Shown: piece by piece, positions 1-9,316 of the stretch | Position numbering within the stretch: position 1 is the stretch's first letter | Layout: each line of letters begins with the position of its first letter | Source: Bradyrhizobium stylosanthis | GTDB lineage: Bacteria; Pseudomonadota; Alphaproteobacteria; Rhizobiales; Xanthobacteraceae | NCBI RefSeq assembly: GCF_001641335.1 | Contig: NZ_LVEM01000004.1 | Span: forward strand, 458,557-522,556 | Length of the DNA: 64,000 nucleotides | Direction of reading: 5' to 3' | The notes under the pieces: generated by a model | What the model was told of the DNA's origin: nothing | The model's input: the letters and a program-made list of their open reading frames with translations, nothing else | Database searches by the model: none | Made by a program: the position numbers and the translations under genes

Positions 1-2750
1 TGGAGGCCGAGAAGCGCCTGTTCGGACCGAAGATGGCCGCGGTGCAGGCCTTCGCCCGCGCCAACCAGCTCGACCGCATCGTGCTGGATTCGAAGCCGGC
101 CCGGCTCGGCATCGTCGCGACCGGCAAGGCCTATCTCGATTTGCGCCAGGCCCTCGCCGACCTCGGGATCACCGACAAGGACGCGCAGGACCTGGGCCTT
201 CGCATCTACAAGGTCGCTCTGACCTGGCCGCTGGAGGAAAGCGGCGCGAAGCGCTTTGCCGAAGGTTTGCAGGACGTGCTCGTGGTCGAGGAGAAGCGCG
301 GCTTCATCGAAGACCAGTTGATGCGCATCCTCTACAATATCGATGCCTCGAAGCGTCCGACCGTCACGGGCAAGCGCGACGAGACCGGCGCGCCGCTGCT
401 GCCGAGCGAGGGCGAGCTGACGCCGACCATCGTCGCCGGCGCGCTGGTGAAGCGCCTGCGCAAGCTCGGCCATCACAGCCCGGTGCTGGAGCAGCGCCTC
501 GCCCGGCTCGAGGCGTTCGATAGTCCCGTCACCACCACCTCGCAGATCAAGCTCGCGCGCACACCGTTCTTCTGCTCGGGCTGCCCGCACAATTCGTCAA
601 CCCGCGTGCCCGAAGGCAGCCGCGCGATGGCCGGCATCGGCTGCCACGGCATGGCCCTGAGCATGCCGACCCGCCGCACCGACCTGATCTCGCATATGGG
701 CGCCGAGGGCGTGAACTGGATCGGCCAGTCGCCCTTCACCACCGAGAAGCACATCTTCCAGAATCTCGGCGACGGCACCTACACGCATTCGGGTCTGCTC
801 GCCCTTCGCGCGGCATCGGCCGCCGGAATCAACATCACCTACAAGATCCTCTACAACGATGCCGTCGCCATGACCGGCGGCCAGCCGGCCGAAGGAGCCT
901 TCAACGTCGCGCAGATCGCGCACCAGGTCTGGGCCGAGGGCGTCAAGCGGCTCGCGATCGTCTCGGACGATCCCGGCAAATACCCTGAAGGCAATTACTT
1001 CCCGCAAGGCGCGACGATCCATCACCGGCGCGAGCTCGATGCGGTGCAGCGCGAGCTGCGCGACATCAAGGGCCTGACGGTCGTGATCTACGACCAGACC
1101 TGCGCCGCCGAAAAGCGCCGCCGCCGCAAGCGTGGGCTCTATCCGGATCCGGCCAAGCGCGCCTTCATCAACGAGCTGGTCTGCGAAGGCTGCGGCGACT
1201 GCTCGCAGGCCTCCAACTGCGTCTCGGTGCAGCCGCTGGAGACCGAGTTCGGCCGCAAGCGCCAGATCGACCAGTCGAACTGCAACAAGGATTTTTCTTG
1301 CGTCGAAGGCTTCTGCCCGAGTTTTGTGACCGTGCATGGCGGCTCGCTCAAGCGCATGAAGACCTCGGCGGTCGATTCCGGCCAGCTCTTTGCCGACCTG
1401 CCGCTGCCGCCCGCGCGTGAGCTCGACGGTCCCTACAACATCCTCGTCACCGGCATCGGCGGCACCGGCGTCATCACCATCGGCGCGCTGCTCGGCATGG
1501 CTGCCCATGTCGACGGCCGCGGCTGCTCGGCGCTGGACTTCACCGGCCTGTCGCAGAAGAACGGCGCGGTGATGAGCCATGTGCGCATCGCGCCGAAGCC
1601 TGAGGACATCTCGGCCGTCCGCATCACCACCGGCGGCGCCGACGTCATCCTCGGCTGCGACATGATCGTCTCGGCCGGCCCGACCGCGCTCAGCCGCGCC
1701 GAGCGCGGCGTGACGAAAGCGTATATCAACGCCGATCTGCAGCCGACCGCGAGCTTCGTACAGAACCCCGACATCGATTTCGAGATGGGCACGATGCAAA
1801 CCGTGCTGCGCGATGCCGTCGGCGACAAGAACCTCGACATCATCGACGCCACCGGCATCGCCGCGGCGCTGATGGGCGACAGCATCGCGACCAATCCGTT
1901 CATGCTCGGCTTCGCCTTCCAGAAGGGCGCGATCCCGCTGTCGCTGGAAGCCCTGCTCCGGGCCATCGAGATCAACGGCGCCGCGATCGAGATGAACAAG
2001 CTCGCCTTCACCTGGGGACGCCTTGCCGCCCACGACATGTCGCGGGTGCGCAGCGTGCTCCAGTTCAAGGCCCGGGCGTCCGCGCCGGCGAAATCGCTCG
2101 ACGACATCATTGCCACCCGTGCCGAGTTCCTGACCGGCTACCAGGACAAGGCCTATGCCGACCGCTATCTCGCCGCGGTCGCCAAGGTGCGGAAGGCGGA
2201 GAGCGTTGCTTCGCCCGCGTCCACGGAGCTGACCGAGGCGGTTGCGAAAAACCTGTTCAAGCTGATGTCCTACAAGGACGAGTACGAGGTCGCGCGGCTC
2301 TACACCGACGGCAGCTTTGCAAAGAAGGTGTCGGCGAAGTTCGATGGCGACTTCACGCTGAAGTACCATCTGGCACCGCCGATCTTCGCCAAGCGCGACA
2401 AGGCGACCGGCCGTCTTCAGAAACAGGAGTTCGGCGGCTGGATGCTCCACGCCTTCGGCGTGCTGGCCAAGCTGAAATTCCTGCGCGGCGGCGCGTTCGA
2501 TCCGTTCGGCCGCACCGAGGAGCGCCGGACCGAGCGGAAGCTGGTCGAGGATTATCTTGCCATGATCGACCAGCGGATCGCCGGGCTGAAGGCGGAGCAG
2601 ATCCCACTACTGGCACGGCTCGCGAAGGTGCCCGAAACCATCCGCGGCTTCGGCCACGTCAAGGAAGCCAATATCAAGCTGGCAGCGGCCGAGAAGGCGC
2701 GGCTCGAGGCCGAGCTGGACAACAGCCGCTTTGCCGCGGCTGCGGAGTAG
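1..2750 (+). CDS. Indolepyruvate:ferredoxin oxidoreductase, fused form (5' partial)
   Basis: This is the single-chain form of indolepyruvate:ferredoxin oxidoreductase, which oxidatively decarboxylates aryl-pyruvates from aromatic amino acid breakdown to aryl-acetyl-CoA and passes electrons to ferredoxin in the cytoplasm. The frame is open to the left edge (codons in phase from base 3), so the ATG at 33 is internal; full-length relatives are about 1,150 residues and roughly a quarter is missing. Visible parts in order are the segment CSGCPHNSSTRVPEG in the ThDP-binding half, a cysteine-rich stretch at about 1180-1315 (CEGCGDC, then CVEGFCPSF) that is only partly ferredoxin-like, and the gamma-type domain starting GIGGTGVITIG at about 1460. 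The C-terminal 200 residues are typical of the fused alpha/betaproteobacterial enzyme. The family call is firm; the exact 2-oxo acid is not shown by the sequence. Confidence 0.93.
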   Translation, partial: EAEKRLFGPKMAAVQAFARANQLDRIVLDSKPARLGIVATGKAYLDLRQALADLGITDKDAQDLGLRIYKVALTWPLEESGAKRFAEGLQDVLVVEEKRGFIEDQLMRILYNIDASKRPTVTGKRDETGAPLLPSEGELTPTIVAGALVKRLRKLGHHSPVLEQRLARLEAFDSPVTTTSQIKLARTPFFCSGCPHNSSTRVPEGSRAMAGIGCHGMALSMPTRRTDLISHMGAEGVNWIGQSPFTTEKHIFQNLGDGTYTHSGLLALRAASAAGINITYKILYNDAVAMTGGQPAEGAFNVAQIAHQVWAEGVKRLAIVSDDPGKYPEGNYFPQGATIHHRRELDAVQRELRDIKGLTVVIYDQTCAAEKRRRRKRGLYPDPAKRAFINELVCEGCGDCSQASNCVSVQPLETEFGRKRQIDQSNCNKDFSCVEGFCPSFVTVHGGSLKRMKTSAVDSGQLFADLPLPPARELDGPYNILVTGIGGTGVITIGALLGMAAHVDGRGCSALDFTGLSQKNGAVMSHVRIAPKPEDISAVRITTGGADVILGCDMIVSAGPTALSRAERGVTKAYINADLQPTASFVQNPDIDFEMGTMQTVLRDAVGDKNLDIIDATGIAAALMGDSIATNPFMLGFAFQKGAIPLSLEALLRAIEINGAAIEMNKLAFTWGRLAAHDMSRVRSVLQFKARASAPAKSLDDIIATRAEFLTGYQDKAYADRYLAAVAKVRKAESVASPASTELTEAVAKNLFKLMSYKDEYEVARLYTDGSFAKKVSAKFDGDFTLKYHLAPPIFAKRDKATGRLQKQEFGGWMLHAFGVLAKLKFLRGGAFDPFGRTEERRTERKLVEDYLAMIDQRIAGLKAEQIPLLARLAKVPETIRGFGHVKEANIKLAAAEKARLEAELDNSRFAAAAE

Positions 2751-2774
2751 CGGATAGGCGCGAGCCTCTCTCCC

Positions 2775-2861
2775 CGTCATTGCGAGGAGCGCTAGCGACG
2801 AAGCAATCCAGGGTCCCTCCGCGGAGGGAGCCTGGATTGCTTCGCTGCGCTCGCAATGACG
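2775..2861. repeat. Intergenic inverted repeat, CGTCATTGCGA type
   Basis: The left end CGTCATTGCGA and right end TCGCAATGACG are exact inverted copies. Inner arms (AAGCAATCCAGG / CCTGGATTGCTT) and a central CCCTCCGCGGAGGG palindrome continue the pairing, so the whole element can fold into one long hairpin. It lies just past the oxidoreductase gene and may act as a transcript end on either strand. Confidence 0.8.
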
Positions 2862-2968
2862 AGATTGTAGGACGCGCTCGCCACACATTCGGTGTCATCG
2901 CCCGCGAAGGCAGGCGATCCAGTACTCCGAGACGGTTGTGATCATACCGATAGGCCGCGGCGTCCTAG

Positions 2969-2990
2969 ATGCCCCGCTTTCGCGGGGCAT
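2969..2990. repeat. Short perfect hairpin between convergent genes
   Basis: ATGCCCCGC and GCGGGGCAT form a perfect stem around a four-base TTTC loop. It sits between the convergent oxidoreductase and flavoprotein genes. There is no long T-run, so a terminator role is only possible. Confidence 0.55.
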
Positions 2991-3007
2991 GACAGTGGCG
3001 GAGATGG

Positions 3008-4741
3008 CTAGACCGACGTGGTGGCGGCGACTGGCGTCAACATCGACATCACCCCGCCCTCCGCCAGATGCCGCCCCGCGATATACCCGAACGTCAGCGC
3101 CGGCCCGAGCGTAATGCCCGGTCCCGGATAATTGCCGTTCATGATCGAGCCCATGTCGTTGCCGCAGGCATAGAGCCCCGCAATCGGCGTGGCGTCATCT
3201 CGCAGCACGCGTCCTTGCGCATCCACCTTCATGCCGATCGCGGTGCCGAGGTCGGCGGGATAGATCCGCATCGCAAAGAACGGCGCACGGAGGATCGGCG
3301 CGACGCAAGGGTTCGGCTTATGGGCGGCATCGCCGAGATGGCGCTGGTAGAAGGTGCTGCCGCGGCCGAATTCGGTATCGCGACCTTCCTTCGCAGCTTC
3401 GTTGTAGCCGGCAATCGTCGCCGCGAGCACGGAAGGCTTGATGGCGATCTTCGCCGCCAACTGCGCGATGTCGGGTGCCTCGATCAACTCGCCGCTTGCG
3501 ACATAGCGTCGGACACTACGCGTGAACGGCTTGATACGGCCGAGACCGTAAGCCCACAGGAACGCGCGGTCGCAGACGAGATAGAACGGCCGATCCGGCT
3601 CGCCATTGCCGTCGCGCAGCATGGCAAGCACGAACTCGTGGTAGGACAGCGCCTCGTTGACGAAGCGCCGGCCGGCCGCGTTGACGGCAATCACGCCCGG
3701 CTTGGCGCGGTCGGTCACCGTGTGCGGGAACACGCCGCGGCTGCCGTCGGCGCGCCGGAACAGCGAGGCAGGGACCCAATAGGCAGGGCTGGTCGCGTCA
3801 GTATTGAGCGCGGCACCGGCCGTCGCCGCAAGCCGCAGCCCGTCGCCCGTGCCCGACGTGCTCGTGGCCGAGACAAATCCGGCGGCAGGCGGGAAGAAGC
3901 GTTTCCGCAAACTCGCGTCGTGCGAGAAGCCGCCGGTCGCCAGCACCACGCCGCGGCGCGCCGCGATCAGGCGATCGCGCGCGCCATGACGGATCACCAC
4001 GCCGGCGACGCGATCGCCCTGCATCGAGAGATCCTCGACATCCGCGCTGAAGAGGATCTCGACCTGCCGCGCCAGCAGCGAGGCGTAAAGCTGCGCGGCG
4101 AGCGCATTGCCAAGATGCAGCGTCGTGCCGCGCGGGCTGCGCAGCCGCTGCAACGCGTAGGCGAAAACCAGCCGCGCTACCCGCAAGGTCGAGCGCAGCG
4201 ATTTGCCGACACGCCGCAGATGCGGAATGTCGAGCCGGTTGACCATCATCCCGCCGAACAGCGTAAATTCCGGCAACGGCGGCCGCAGCCGCGCGAAAGC
4301 CTGGCCGAGCCGTGTGCCGTCGAAAGCCACCGGCTCCAGCACGCGGCCGCCCGACGTTGCGCCCAGCCGCTCCGGATAATAATCCGGATAGACTTTTACG
4401 GACTGGAGCCGCACCTCGGTGTTGGCCTCGAGCCACGCGACCGCCTCCGGCCCGCGCGCCAGGAAGGCAGCGCGCAAGCCGGCATTGGCGGGCTCGGGGA
4501 CCGTGCCCGACAGATATTGGACGGCATCGGTGATGCTGTCGGACAGTCCCGCCTCTTTCATCTTGGTATTGGCGGGAATCCAGACCATGCCGCCGGACCA
4601 GGCCGTGGTGCCGCCGACAAAGGCGGTCTTCTCGATCACCAGCACCCGCAGGCCCTCGGCCGCGGCAACGGCCGCCGCCGTCATCCCGCCGGCGCCGGCG
4701 CCGATCACGACGACGTCGTAGGTCTCGTGCGCCGGCATCAT
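3008..4741 (-). CDS. FAD-dependent oxidoreductase, 3-ketosteroid dehydrogenase / fumarate-reductase flavoprotein family
   Basis: The 577-residue protein starts with an FAD Rossmann motif, GAGAGG at about residues 14-19, followed by a conserved dinucleotide-contact segment ending IEKTAFVGGTTAWSGG. The C-terminus has the family signature (GLYACGNDMGS, then YPGPGITLGPALTFGY) that closes over FAD in KstD-like dehydrogenases. Members remove hydrogens next to a ketone in steroids or reduce enoate-like substrates. No signal peptide is visible, so it is probably cytosolic. ATG-ATG offers two starts three bases apart behind GGAAA. It is followed closely by a protease gene in the same direction. No other steroid-degradation gene is nearby, so a steroid substrate should not be assumed. 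Confidence 0.85.
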   Translation of the reverse strand: MMPAHETYDVVVIGAGAGGMTAAAVAAAEGLRVLVIEKTAFVGGTTAWSGGMVWIPANTKMKEAGLSDSITDAVQYLSGTVPEPANAGLRAAFLARGPEAVAWLEANTEVRLQSVKVYPDYYPERLGATSGGRVLEPVAFDGTRLGQAFARLRPPLPEFTLFGGMMVNRLDIPHLRRVGKSLRSTLRVARLVFAYALQRLRSPRGTTLHLGNALAAQLYASLLARQVEILFSADVEDLSMQGDRVAGVVIRHGARDRLIAARRGVVLATGGFSHDASLRKRFFPPAAGFVSATSTSGTGDGLRLAATAGAALNTDATSPAYWVPASLFRRADGSRGVFPHTVTDRAKPGVIAVNAAGRRFVNEALSYHEFVLAMLRDGNGEPDRPFYLVCDRAFLWAYGLGRIKPFTRSVRRYVASGELIEAPDIAQLAAKIAIKPSVLAATIAGYNEAAKEGRDTEFGRGSTFYQRHLGDAAHKPNPCVAPILRAPFFAMRIYPADLGTAIGMKVDAQGRVLRDDATPIAGLYACGNDMGSIMNGNYPGPGITLGPALTFGYIAGRHLAEGGVMSMLTPVAATTSV

Positions 4742-4800
4742 GCGGCGGGTTTCCGGAAACGGGGCATGACACCGTCATACCCCTTCCCGGGCGCGTAACG

Positions 4801-5820
4801 CTAGCGCGCCGGCTTGCGCTCGATGGGATCGATGTCGATCCCCCGCAGGCGGCCGAGCCGCAGCACGTCCATGGCCAGCCGCCGGCCGATCCGGTCACGG
4901 TCGAGCACCCGGATCAGATCGTCGACGCCATTGATCTCGACGCCGTCGAGCCTGATCACGACGTCGCCGGGCAACAGGCCCGCCTTGGCCGCGGGGCCGT
5001 CCGGCTCGATCTGCATCAGCAGCGCGCCCATCTTGTTCTCGACGCCGGCCAGCACCGCATGCCGCCGCGGGACCGGGGCGGTCTGTCCGGCAACGCCGAT
5101 ATAGGCGCGGCGGACATAGCCGTGGCGGATGATCTCCGACAGCACGAACTGCGCGGTGTTGCTGGCGACCGCAAAGCAGATGCCCTGCGCGCCGTTGATG
5201 ATGGCCGTGTTGATGCCGATCACCTCGGCATTCGACGACACCAGCGGCCCGCCGGAATTGCCGGGGTTGAGCGCAGCATCGGTCTGGATCACGTCCTCGA
5301 TGGTGCGGCCGCTGACCGAGCGGATCGAGCGCCCGAGCGCCGAGACCACGCCGGCCGTCACGGTCGATTCGAAGCCGAGCGGATTGCCGATCGCGATCAC
5401 GAGCTGGCCACGCCGCAAGGTCTTGGAGTTGCCGAGCGCGGCATAGGGCAAGTCGCGCACGCCATTGGCGCGCAGCAGCGCAAGATCGGTGTCGGGGTCG
5501 ACACCGAGCACCTGCGCATCGCCGACATGACCCTCCACGTCGCGCAGCCGGATCTCCTTCGAAGAGCCGACCACGTGGCTATTGGTGAGGACAAGCCCGT
5601 CCGGCGAGATCACGATGCCCGAGCCGAGCCCGCCGCGCTCGCGGCCGTTCGGCACCTTGGGACCGGTCTCGACGCGCACGACCGCCGGGCCGACGCGGTC
5701 GGTAACGTCGATCACGGCATTGGAATAGGCGTCCAGCAGCGCCCGGTCATCCGCCGGCGCAGCCGCTGTCGTTCGCGATGACGCGACGTCATCAGCGATG
5801 TCTGAGGTAAAATCCAGCAT
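4801..5820 (-). CDS. Do/HtrA-like trypsin-fold serine protease with one PDZ domain
   Basis: A 339-residue S1C-type protease. The triad is clear: His in NSHVV, Asp in DTDLALL and Ser in GNSGGPL. A single PDZ-like domain fills the last 90 residues (GPAAKAGLLPGDVVIRLDG). HtrA proteases degrade or refold damaged proteins, usually in the periplasm. This one begins MLDFTSDIADDVASS and shows neither a signal peptide nor a membrane anchor, so a cytoplasmic location is inferred. The start is supported by AAGGA upstream of ATG 5820. It is downstream of the GMC oxidoreductase pair on the same strand with a 104-bp gap, so it may be co-transcribed or have its own promoter. Confidence 0.88.
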   Translation of the reverse strand: MLDFTSDIADDVASSRTTAAAPADDRALLDAYSNAVIDVTDRVGPAVVRVETGPKVPNGRERGGLGSGIVISPDGLVLTNSHVVGSSKEIRLRDVEGHVGDAQVLGVDPDTDLALLRANGVRDLPYAALGNSKTLRRGQLVIAIGNPLGFESTVTAGVVSALGRSIRSVSGRTIEDVIQTDAALNPGNSGGPLVSSNAEVIGINTAIINGAQGICFAVASNTAQFVLSEIIRHGYVRRAYIGVAGQTAPVPRRHAVLAGVENKMGALLMQIEPDGPAAKAGLLPGDVVIRLDGVEINGVDDLIRVLDRDRIGRRLAMDVLRLGRLRGIDIDPIERKPAR

Positions 5821-5924
5821 GGCAAGAGTCCTTGAGGCTCACACAAATGGTGGCCTGTTCCCTGCCGCGCAAGTGTCCGCCGGGAGCGCAAGGCTGCCCT
5901 GCCAGTGCTTGACTACCCAGGTGG

Positions 5925-6374
5925 CTAGGTCGCCCGCCGCAGCGTGCCCGCCCTCGCCTTGACCGGATCGAGCAGCGACCAGTCGCCGTCCGGCAGCACA
6001 TAGCCCTTGGGGAACGGCGCGCGCAGCTCGAGCCCGAGCGAGCGCAGCACGCGGTCGTCGCGGTAGTAGCATTGCAGCACGACGCGGACGAGCGTTGCGG
6101 CAGGCGCGCCGCCGGCGATGCGAAACTGCTGCGCGACATTTTCGCGCGCGGCTGGTTCGAGGTCGGAGAGCGGCATGCCGGCGAGCCGGGCCAGATGATC
6201 CAGCGCCGCCGCGACCAACCTGGCGTCCCGGCCGAGGGTTGCGATGATGTCGGCCTGGATGATGTCGTCATCGGCGCCGGGGACGCGGTATTCCTCGCTC
6301 GGCGGAACGATCATCGCGGCGATGGTGCGCAAGTCCTGTCGCTGCCGCGGCGTGAGGGTGATCTGCTCGGACAT
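5925..6374 (-). CDS. Small GMC-partner protein, gluconate 2-dehydrogenase subunit 3-like
   Basis: A 149-residue protein beginning with a helical segment RQRQDLRTIAAMIVPP, the usual opening of the subunit-3-like family that accompanies membrane-associated GMC dehydrogenases. It begins 9 bp after the GMC oxidoreductase stop codon, so the two are almost certainly translated from one mRNA. Unlike many subunit 3 proteins it has no obvious N-terminal Tat signal. The role (stabilising or tethering the flavoprotein) is inferred from family and position; similarity beyond the N-terminal motif is modest. Confidence 0.7.
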   Translation of the reverse strand: MSEQITLTPRQRQDLRTIAAMIVPPSEEYRVPGADDDIIQADIIATLGRDARLVAAALDHLARLAGMPLSDLEPAARENVAQQFRIAGGAPAATLVRVVLQCYYRDDRVLRSLGLELRAPFPKGYVLPDGDWSLLDPVKARAGTLRRAT

Positions 6375-6383
6375 GTCGGTCCT

Positions 6384-7982
6384 CTAGTCGAACAAATTGG
6401 CGAGGCGCTGCTTCATCTGGTCGGCGATGTACAGCGCGAGGGCCTGGATGGTGGAGGTCGGGTTCACACCGCCCGAGGTGACGAAGATGCTGCCGTCGAC
6501 GATGAAGAGGTTCTTCACATCGTGCGAGCGGCCCCATTCGTTGACCACGGAGCGCGAGGGGTCGGTGCCCATCCGCGCGGTGCCGAGCAGATGCCAGCCG
6601 CCCCACGGGATCGGCGAGTTGACGCAGATGTCGGTTGCCCCAGCCGTCTCGAGAAACTCCCGGCCGCGCGCCAGCGCATGCTCCATCATCTTCCGGCTGT
6701 TCTCGCTAATGGTGTAATCGATCTTCGGCGCGGGAATGCCGTGGCTGTCCTTCAGGACGGGATCGAGCGTGACCTGGTTGTGCTCCTCAGGCAGATCCTC
6801 GCAGATCGCGGAGAAGCCGAGCCGATGGCCGTTGAGCTTGCGGAAGACGCGGTGGTGATCCTCGCCCCAGGGCAGGATGCCCTTCTGCTCGCTGACCACG
6901 GCTTCGAACACCGGCCCCGCCCCGCGCACGAACTGAACGCCATAGCCGCGCACGAAGCCGCGCGACAGGTCGGTGTCGTACCACTCCTTGCTCCACAGGC
7001 AGGTCGGCGGCGCGCGGTTCGAGTCGGTCGGCTCCTTCACAAAGCCGTAGATCTGCGCATAGGGGTGGAACATCAGGTTCTTGCCGACGAGGCCCGACGA
7101 ATTGGCGAGGCCATTGGGGAAACGCCCCGACGCAGAGTTCAGCAGCAGGCGCGGCGTGCCGACGCCGTTGCAGGCGATGATGACGACATGCGCCGGCTGG
7201 AACTGCTCGACGCCGTCCTTGTCGTAATAGACCACGCCCGAGGCCATGCCGTTCTCGTCGGTGGTGATCTCGCGCACCCGGCAATGGGTGCGCAACTCGA
7301 CGCCGGCGCGGACCGCGTGCGGCCAATAGGTGATGTCGGTGGAGGATTTCGCGCCCTGCGCGCAGGCCGGCGTGCAGTGGCCGAGATTGATGCAGCGCGC
7401 CCGGCCCTCATAGTCCATGGTCGCGACCGTGGTGTCCGACGGCCACCAGTGCCAGCCGCGTTCGTTCATGGCCTTGCCGATGATGGCACCGGACAATCCC
7501 ATCGGCTGCTGCGGCATCGGGGGATGCGTCAGCGGCGACAGCGGATCGCCCGACAGGCCTGATGTCCCCATCATGCGGTCGTTCTCTTCGAAGAACGGCG
7601 TCAGCGCGTCGTAGTCGATCGGCCAGTCGTCGGCGACGCCGTCGAGCGTCTTCACCTTGAAATCGGAAGGATGCAGCCGCGGCCAATGCGCCGTGTACAT
7701 CACGGTCGAGCCGCCCACCGCATTGTAGTTCACGACCTTGATCGGCGAGTTATCGTCGTTGATCGGATAGTCCTCGGGACGGCCGCGGACATTGGGGCTC
7801 GACGACCACTCGCCGTAGAACTTGGCCTCCCAGTCCCGGCCCGTGCTGGGATATTCCGCCGGGTTCATCCAGCCACCCTGCTCCAGGCAGAGAATGTGCA
7901 TCTTGGTCTCGGCCAGCGACCACGCCACCGCCGCGCCAGATGCGCCGGCGCCGATGATCAGGACGTCCACGGGGTCTTTCAT
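6384..7982 (-). CDS. GMC-family FAD oxidoreductase
   Basis: A 532-residue glucose-methanol-choline oxidoreductase. The FAD motif GAGASG is at residues 11-16. The C-terminal signature runs through GWHLLGTARMG and VDGSIFVTSGGVNPT, with the conserved His and Asn expected at the active site. Members oxidise alcohols or sugars; proteins of this shape with a small partner gene act as dehydrogenases feeding the respiratory chain. The start was set at ATG 7982 because GAGGAAAAGG precedes it; an earlier in-frame ATG adds 22 unlikely residues. No cytochrome subunit follows, so the electron acceptor is unknown. No signal peptide is visible. Confidence 0.88.
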   Translation of the reverse strand: MKDPVDVLIIGAGASGAAVAWSLAETKMHILCLEQGGWMNPAEYPSTGRDWEAKFYGEWSSSPNVRGRPEDYPINDDNSPIKVVNYNAVGGSTVMYTAHWPRLHPSDFKVKTLDGVADDWPIDYDALTPFFEENDRMMGTSGLSGDPLSPLTHPPMPQQPMGLSGAIIGKAMNERGWHWWPSDTTVATMDYEGRARCINLGHCTPACAQGAKSSTDITYWPHAVRAGVELRTHCRVREITTDENGMASGVVYYDKDGVEQFQPAHVVIIACNGVGTPRLLLNSASGRFPNGLANSSGLVGKNLMFHPYAQIYGFVKEPTDSNRAPPTCLWSKEWYDTDLSRGFVRGYGVQFVRGAGPVFEAVVSEQKGILPWGEDHHRVFRKLNGHRLGFSAICEDLPEEHNQVTLDPVLKDSHGIPAPKIDYTISENSRKMMEHALARGREFLETAGATDICVNSPIPWGGWHLLGTARMGTDPSRSVVNEWGRSHDVKNLFIVDGSIFVTSGGVNPTSTIQALALYIADQMKQRLANLFD

Positions 7983-8182
7983 CGCAACCTTTTCCTCCCC
8001 TCGCCGCTTCCCGGGCGATTCGGCCTTTCGAGGTCCGAAAGGCTGCACAAACGATAGGATCAGAGCCGCGGCCGAGTAAAGCCGTGGGGCCGGAATGTCG
8101 CACTTCGCAGGGCGCAGACCATTGGTATCGCCACATCCGGATGCTAGGAACAGGGCGCACGAGCCATCGATAGCGAGACCTT

Positions 8183-8971
8183 ATGTCCCTCCGGAATTTC
8201 TTTGCCGCCGCCCGCGCTTTTGCGCTCGTTTCATTTTTCGCCCTGTCCGGCTTTGCGGTCATTTCGACCCCCGCCTCCGCACTGACCGCCGCCGCGACGG
8301 TCCGCGACGGCAACTCGATCCAGCTTGGCGACGTCACCTACCGGCTCGACGGCGTCGACGCACCCGAGCTGGACCAGGTCTGCATCGATGATCACGCCGA
8401 TACCTGGACCTGCGGCATCGAGGCCCGCGACCAGCTGGCGAAGCTGATCAACAAGCGCTCGGTGCGCTGCGACGACGTCGGTCCGGAAAAGAGCTTCGGC
8501 AAGCGCCACCGCGCCATCTGCACGGCCGAGGGCGACAAGACGAGCTTGAACGAGCAACTGGTCAAGCTCGGCTATGCCATCGCCCGCGAGCCGATCAAGG
8601 CGAACGTCAAGCCGGCCGCGACCGACGCCAAGTCGGCGTCGGCCGGGATCTGGAAGGGCTGCTTTGTTGCACCGCAAGATTTCCGCAGCGGCAAGAAGGA
8701 CGGCGCGCTGCTGGGCGCCGCCTGCCGCTCCGATCGCGACAAGGAGATTCGCGCCGTGCTGTTTCCCGAGGAGCTGACGATGCCGCCGAGCTGCAGCATC
8801 AAGGCCAAGCTCGCGGTCCGCGCCCGCGTCACCGGCAACATCGGCATCTATCACTTGCGGGGCTGCCCCAGCTATCCTGCGACCACCAAGCCGGACCGCT
8901 GGTTCTGCTCGGAGGACGACGCCCAGGCTGCCGGCTTCCGCAAGGCCTACAACTGCCGCCGGCCAAAGTGA
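8183..8971 (+). CDS. Secreted thermonuclease-family (SNase-like) protein
   Basis: A 262-residue protein. Residues 1-34 form a signal peptide (hydrophobic FALVSFFALSGFAVI, then an Ala-rich cleavage site). The nuclease-like OB fold follows: RLDGVDAPELDQ matches the conserved Arg/Asp calcium-site region, and later segments (GKRHRAICTA, LVKLGYAIA) fit the rest. A C-terminal cysteine-bearing region (GCPSYPATTKPDRWFCSEDDA) resembles the small domain seen after SNase domains in rhizobial proteins. Expected to act in the periplasm or outside the cell on nucleic acid. It stands alone; a strong terminator lies about 170 bp downstream. Whether all catalytic residues are intact was not checked by alignment. 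Confidence 0.82.
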   Translation: MSLRNFFAAARAFALVSFFALSGFAVISTPASALTAAATVRDGNSIQLGDVTYRLDGVDAPELDQVCIDDHADTWTCGIEARDQLAKLINKRSVRCDDVGPEKSFGKRHRAICTAEGDKTSLNEQLVKLGYAIAREPIKANVKPAATDAKSASAGIWKGCFVAPQDFRSGKKDGALLGAACRSDRDKEIRAVLFPEELTMPPSCSIKAKLAVRARVTGNIGIYHLRGCPSYPATTKPDRWFCSEDDAQAAGFRKAYNCRRPK

Positions 8972-9059
8972 ACAATCGGTTCACGCAGCCGTGAGTGGTA
9001 GTCCTAGACCGTATTGATCCGGAATTGAACTTCGGCGGGAGATGCCCCATCTCTATAGG

Positions 9060-9176
9060 TACGCTAGCGCCTTGCGCGAGCGTTCCTTGGCAGCAATCCG
9101 GTTTGGATTGTTTTTGCTCGGGCGTTTCCTCCCTAGACTTGGGCCGCTTGTCATCCACAAGCGGCTCTTCTTTTTT
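9060..9176 (+). ncRNA. Candidate small RNA or long 3' UTR with internal hairpin
   Basis: Between the nuclease gene and the repeat there is non-coding DNA with a perfect CAATCC/GGATTG hairpin and, at its end, a textbook intrinsic terminator. No gene follows on the plus strand for 4 kb, so the terminator ends either the nuclease transcript (a 3' UTR of about 200 nt) or a separate small RNA. No convincing promoter was found, and I do not recognise an RNA family. Confidence 0.3.
9143..9176 (+). terminator. Rho-independent terminator
   Basis: GCCGCTTGT (9143-9151) pairs perfectly with ACAAGCGGC (9157-9165) around a five-base loop. The stem is followed by TCTTCTTTTTTG. The T-run is only on the plus strand. 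Confidence 0.85.
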
Positions 9177-9207
9177 GTGCGGACGTGAAGGCCGATTCTG
9201 CCGCGGC

Positions 9208-9293
9208 CGTCATGCCCGGGCTTGTCCCGGGCATCTACGTTCTTGGCGCCGAGGAGCAAGACGTGGATGGCCGGGACAAGCCCGGCCATGACG
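9208..9293. repeat. Inverted repeat family A (CGTCATGCCCGGG...), copy 1
   Basis: The ends CGTCATG and CATGACG are inverted copies, with GGGCTTGTCCCGGGCAT and GGCCGGGACAAGCCC inside. Related copies are at 30067-30152 and 44167-44240. It lies between the nuclease region and the 3' end of the cyo operon. Confidence 0.85.
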
Positions 9294-9316
9294 ACGCAGC
9301 GCATCACAGCGCGCCC

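Noticed and set aside
597..2450. 617-codon open frame on the minus strand
   Set aside because: It is antisense to the oxidoreductase gene, whose product has clear motifs; the translation is Arg/Ala/Val-rich low complexity typical of GC-rich shadows.
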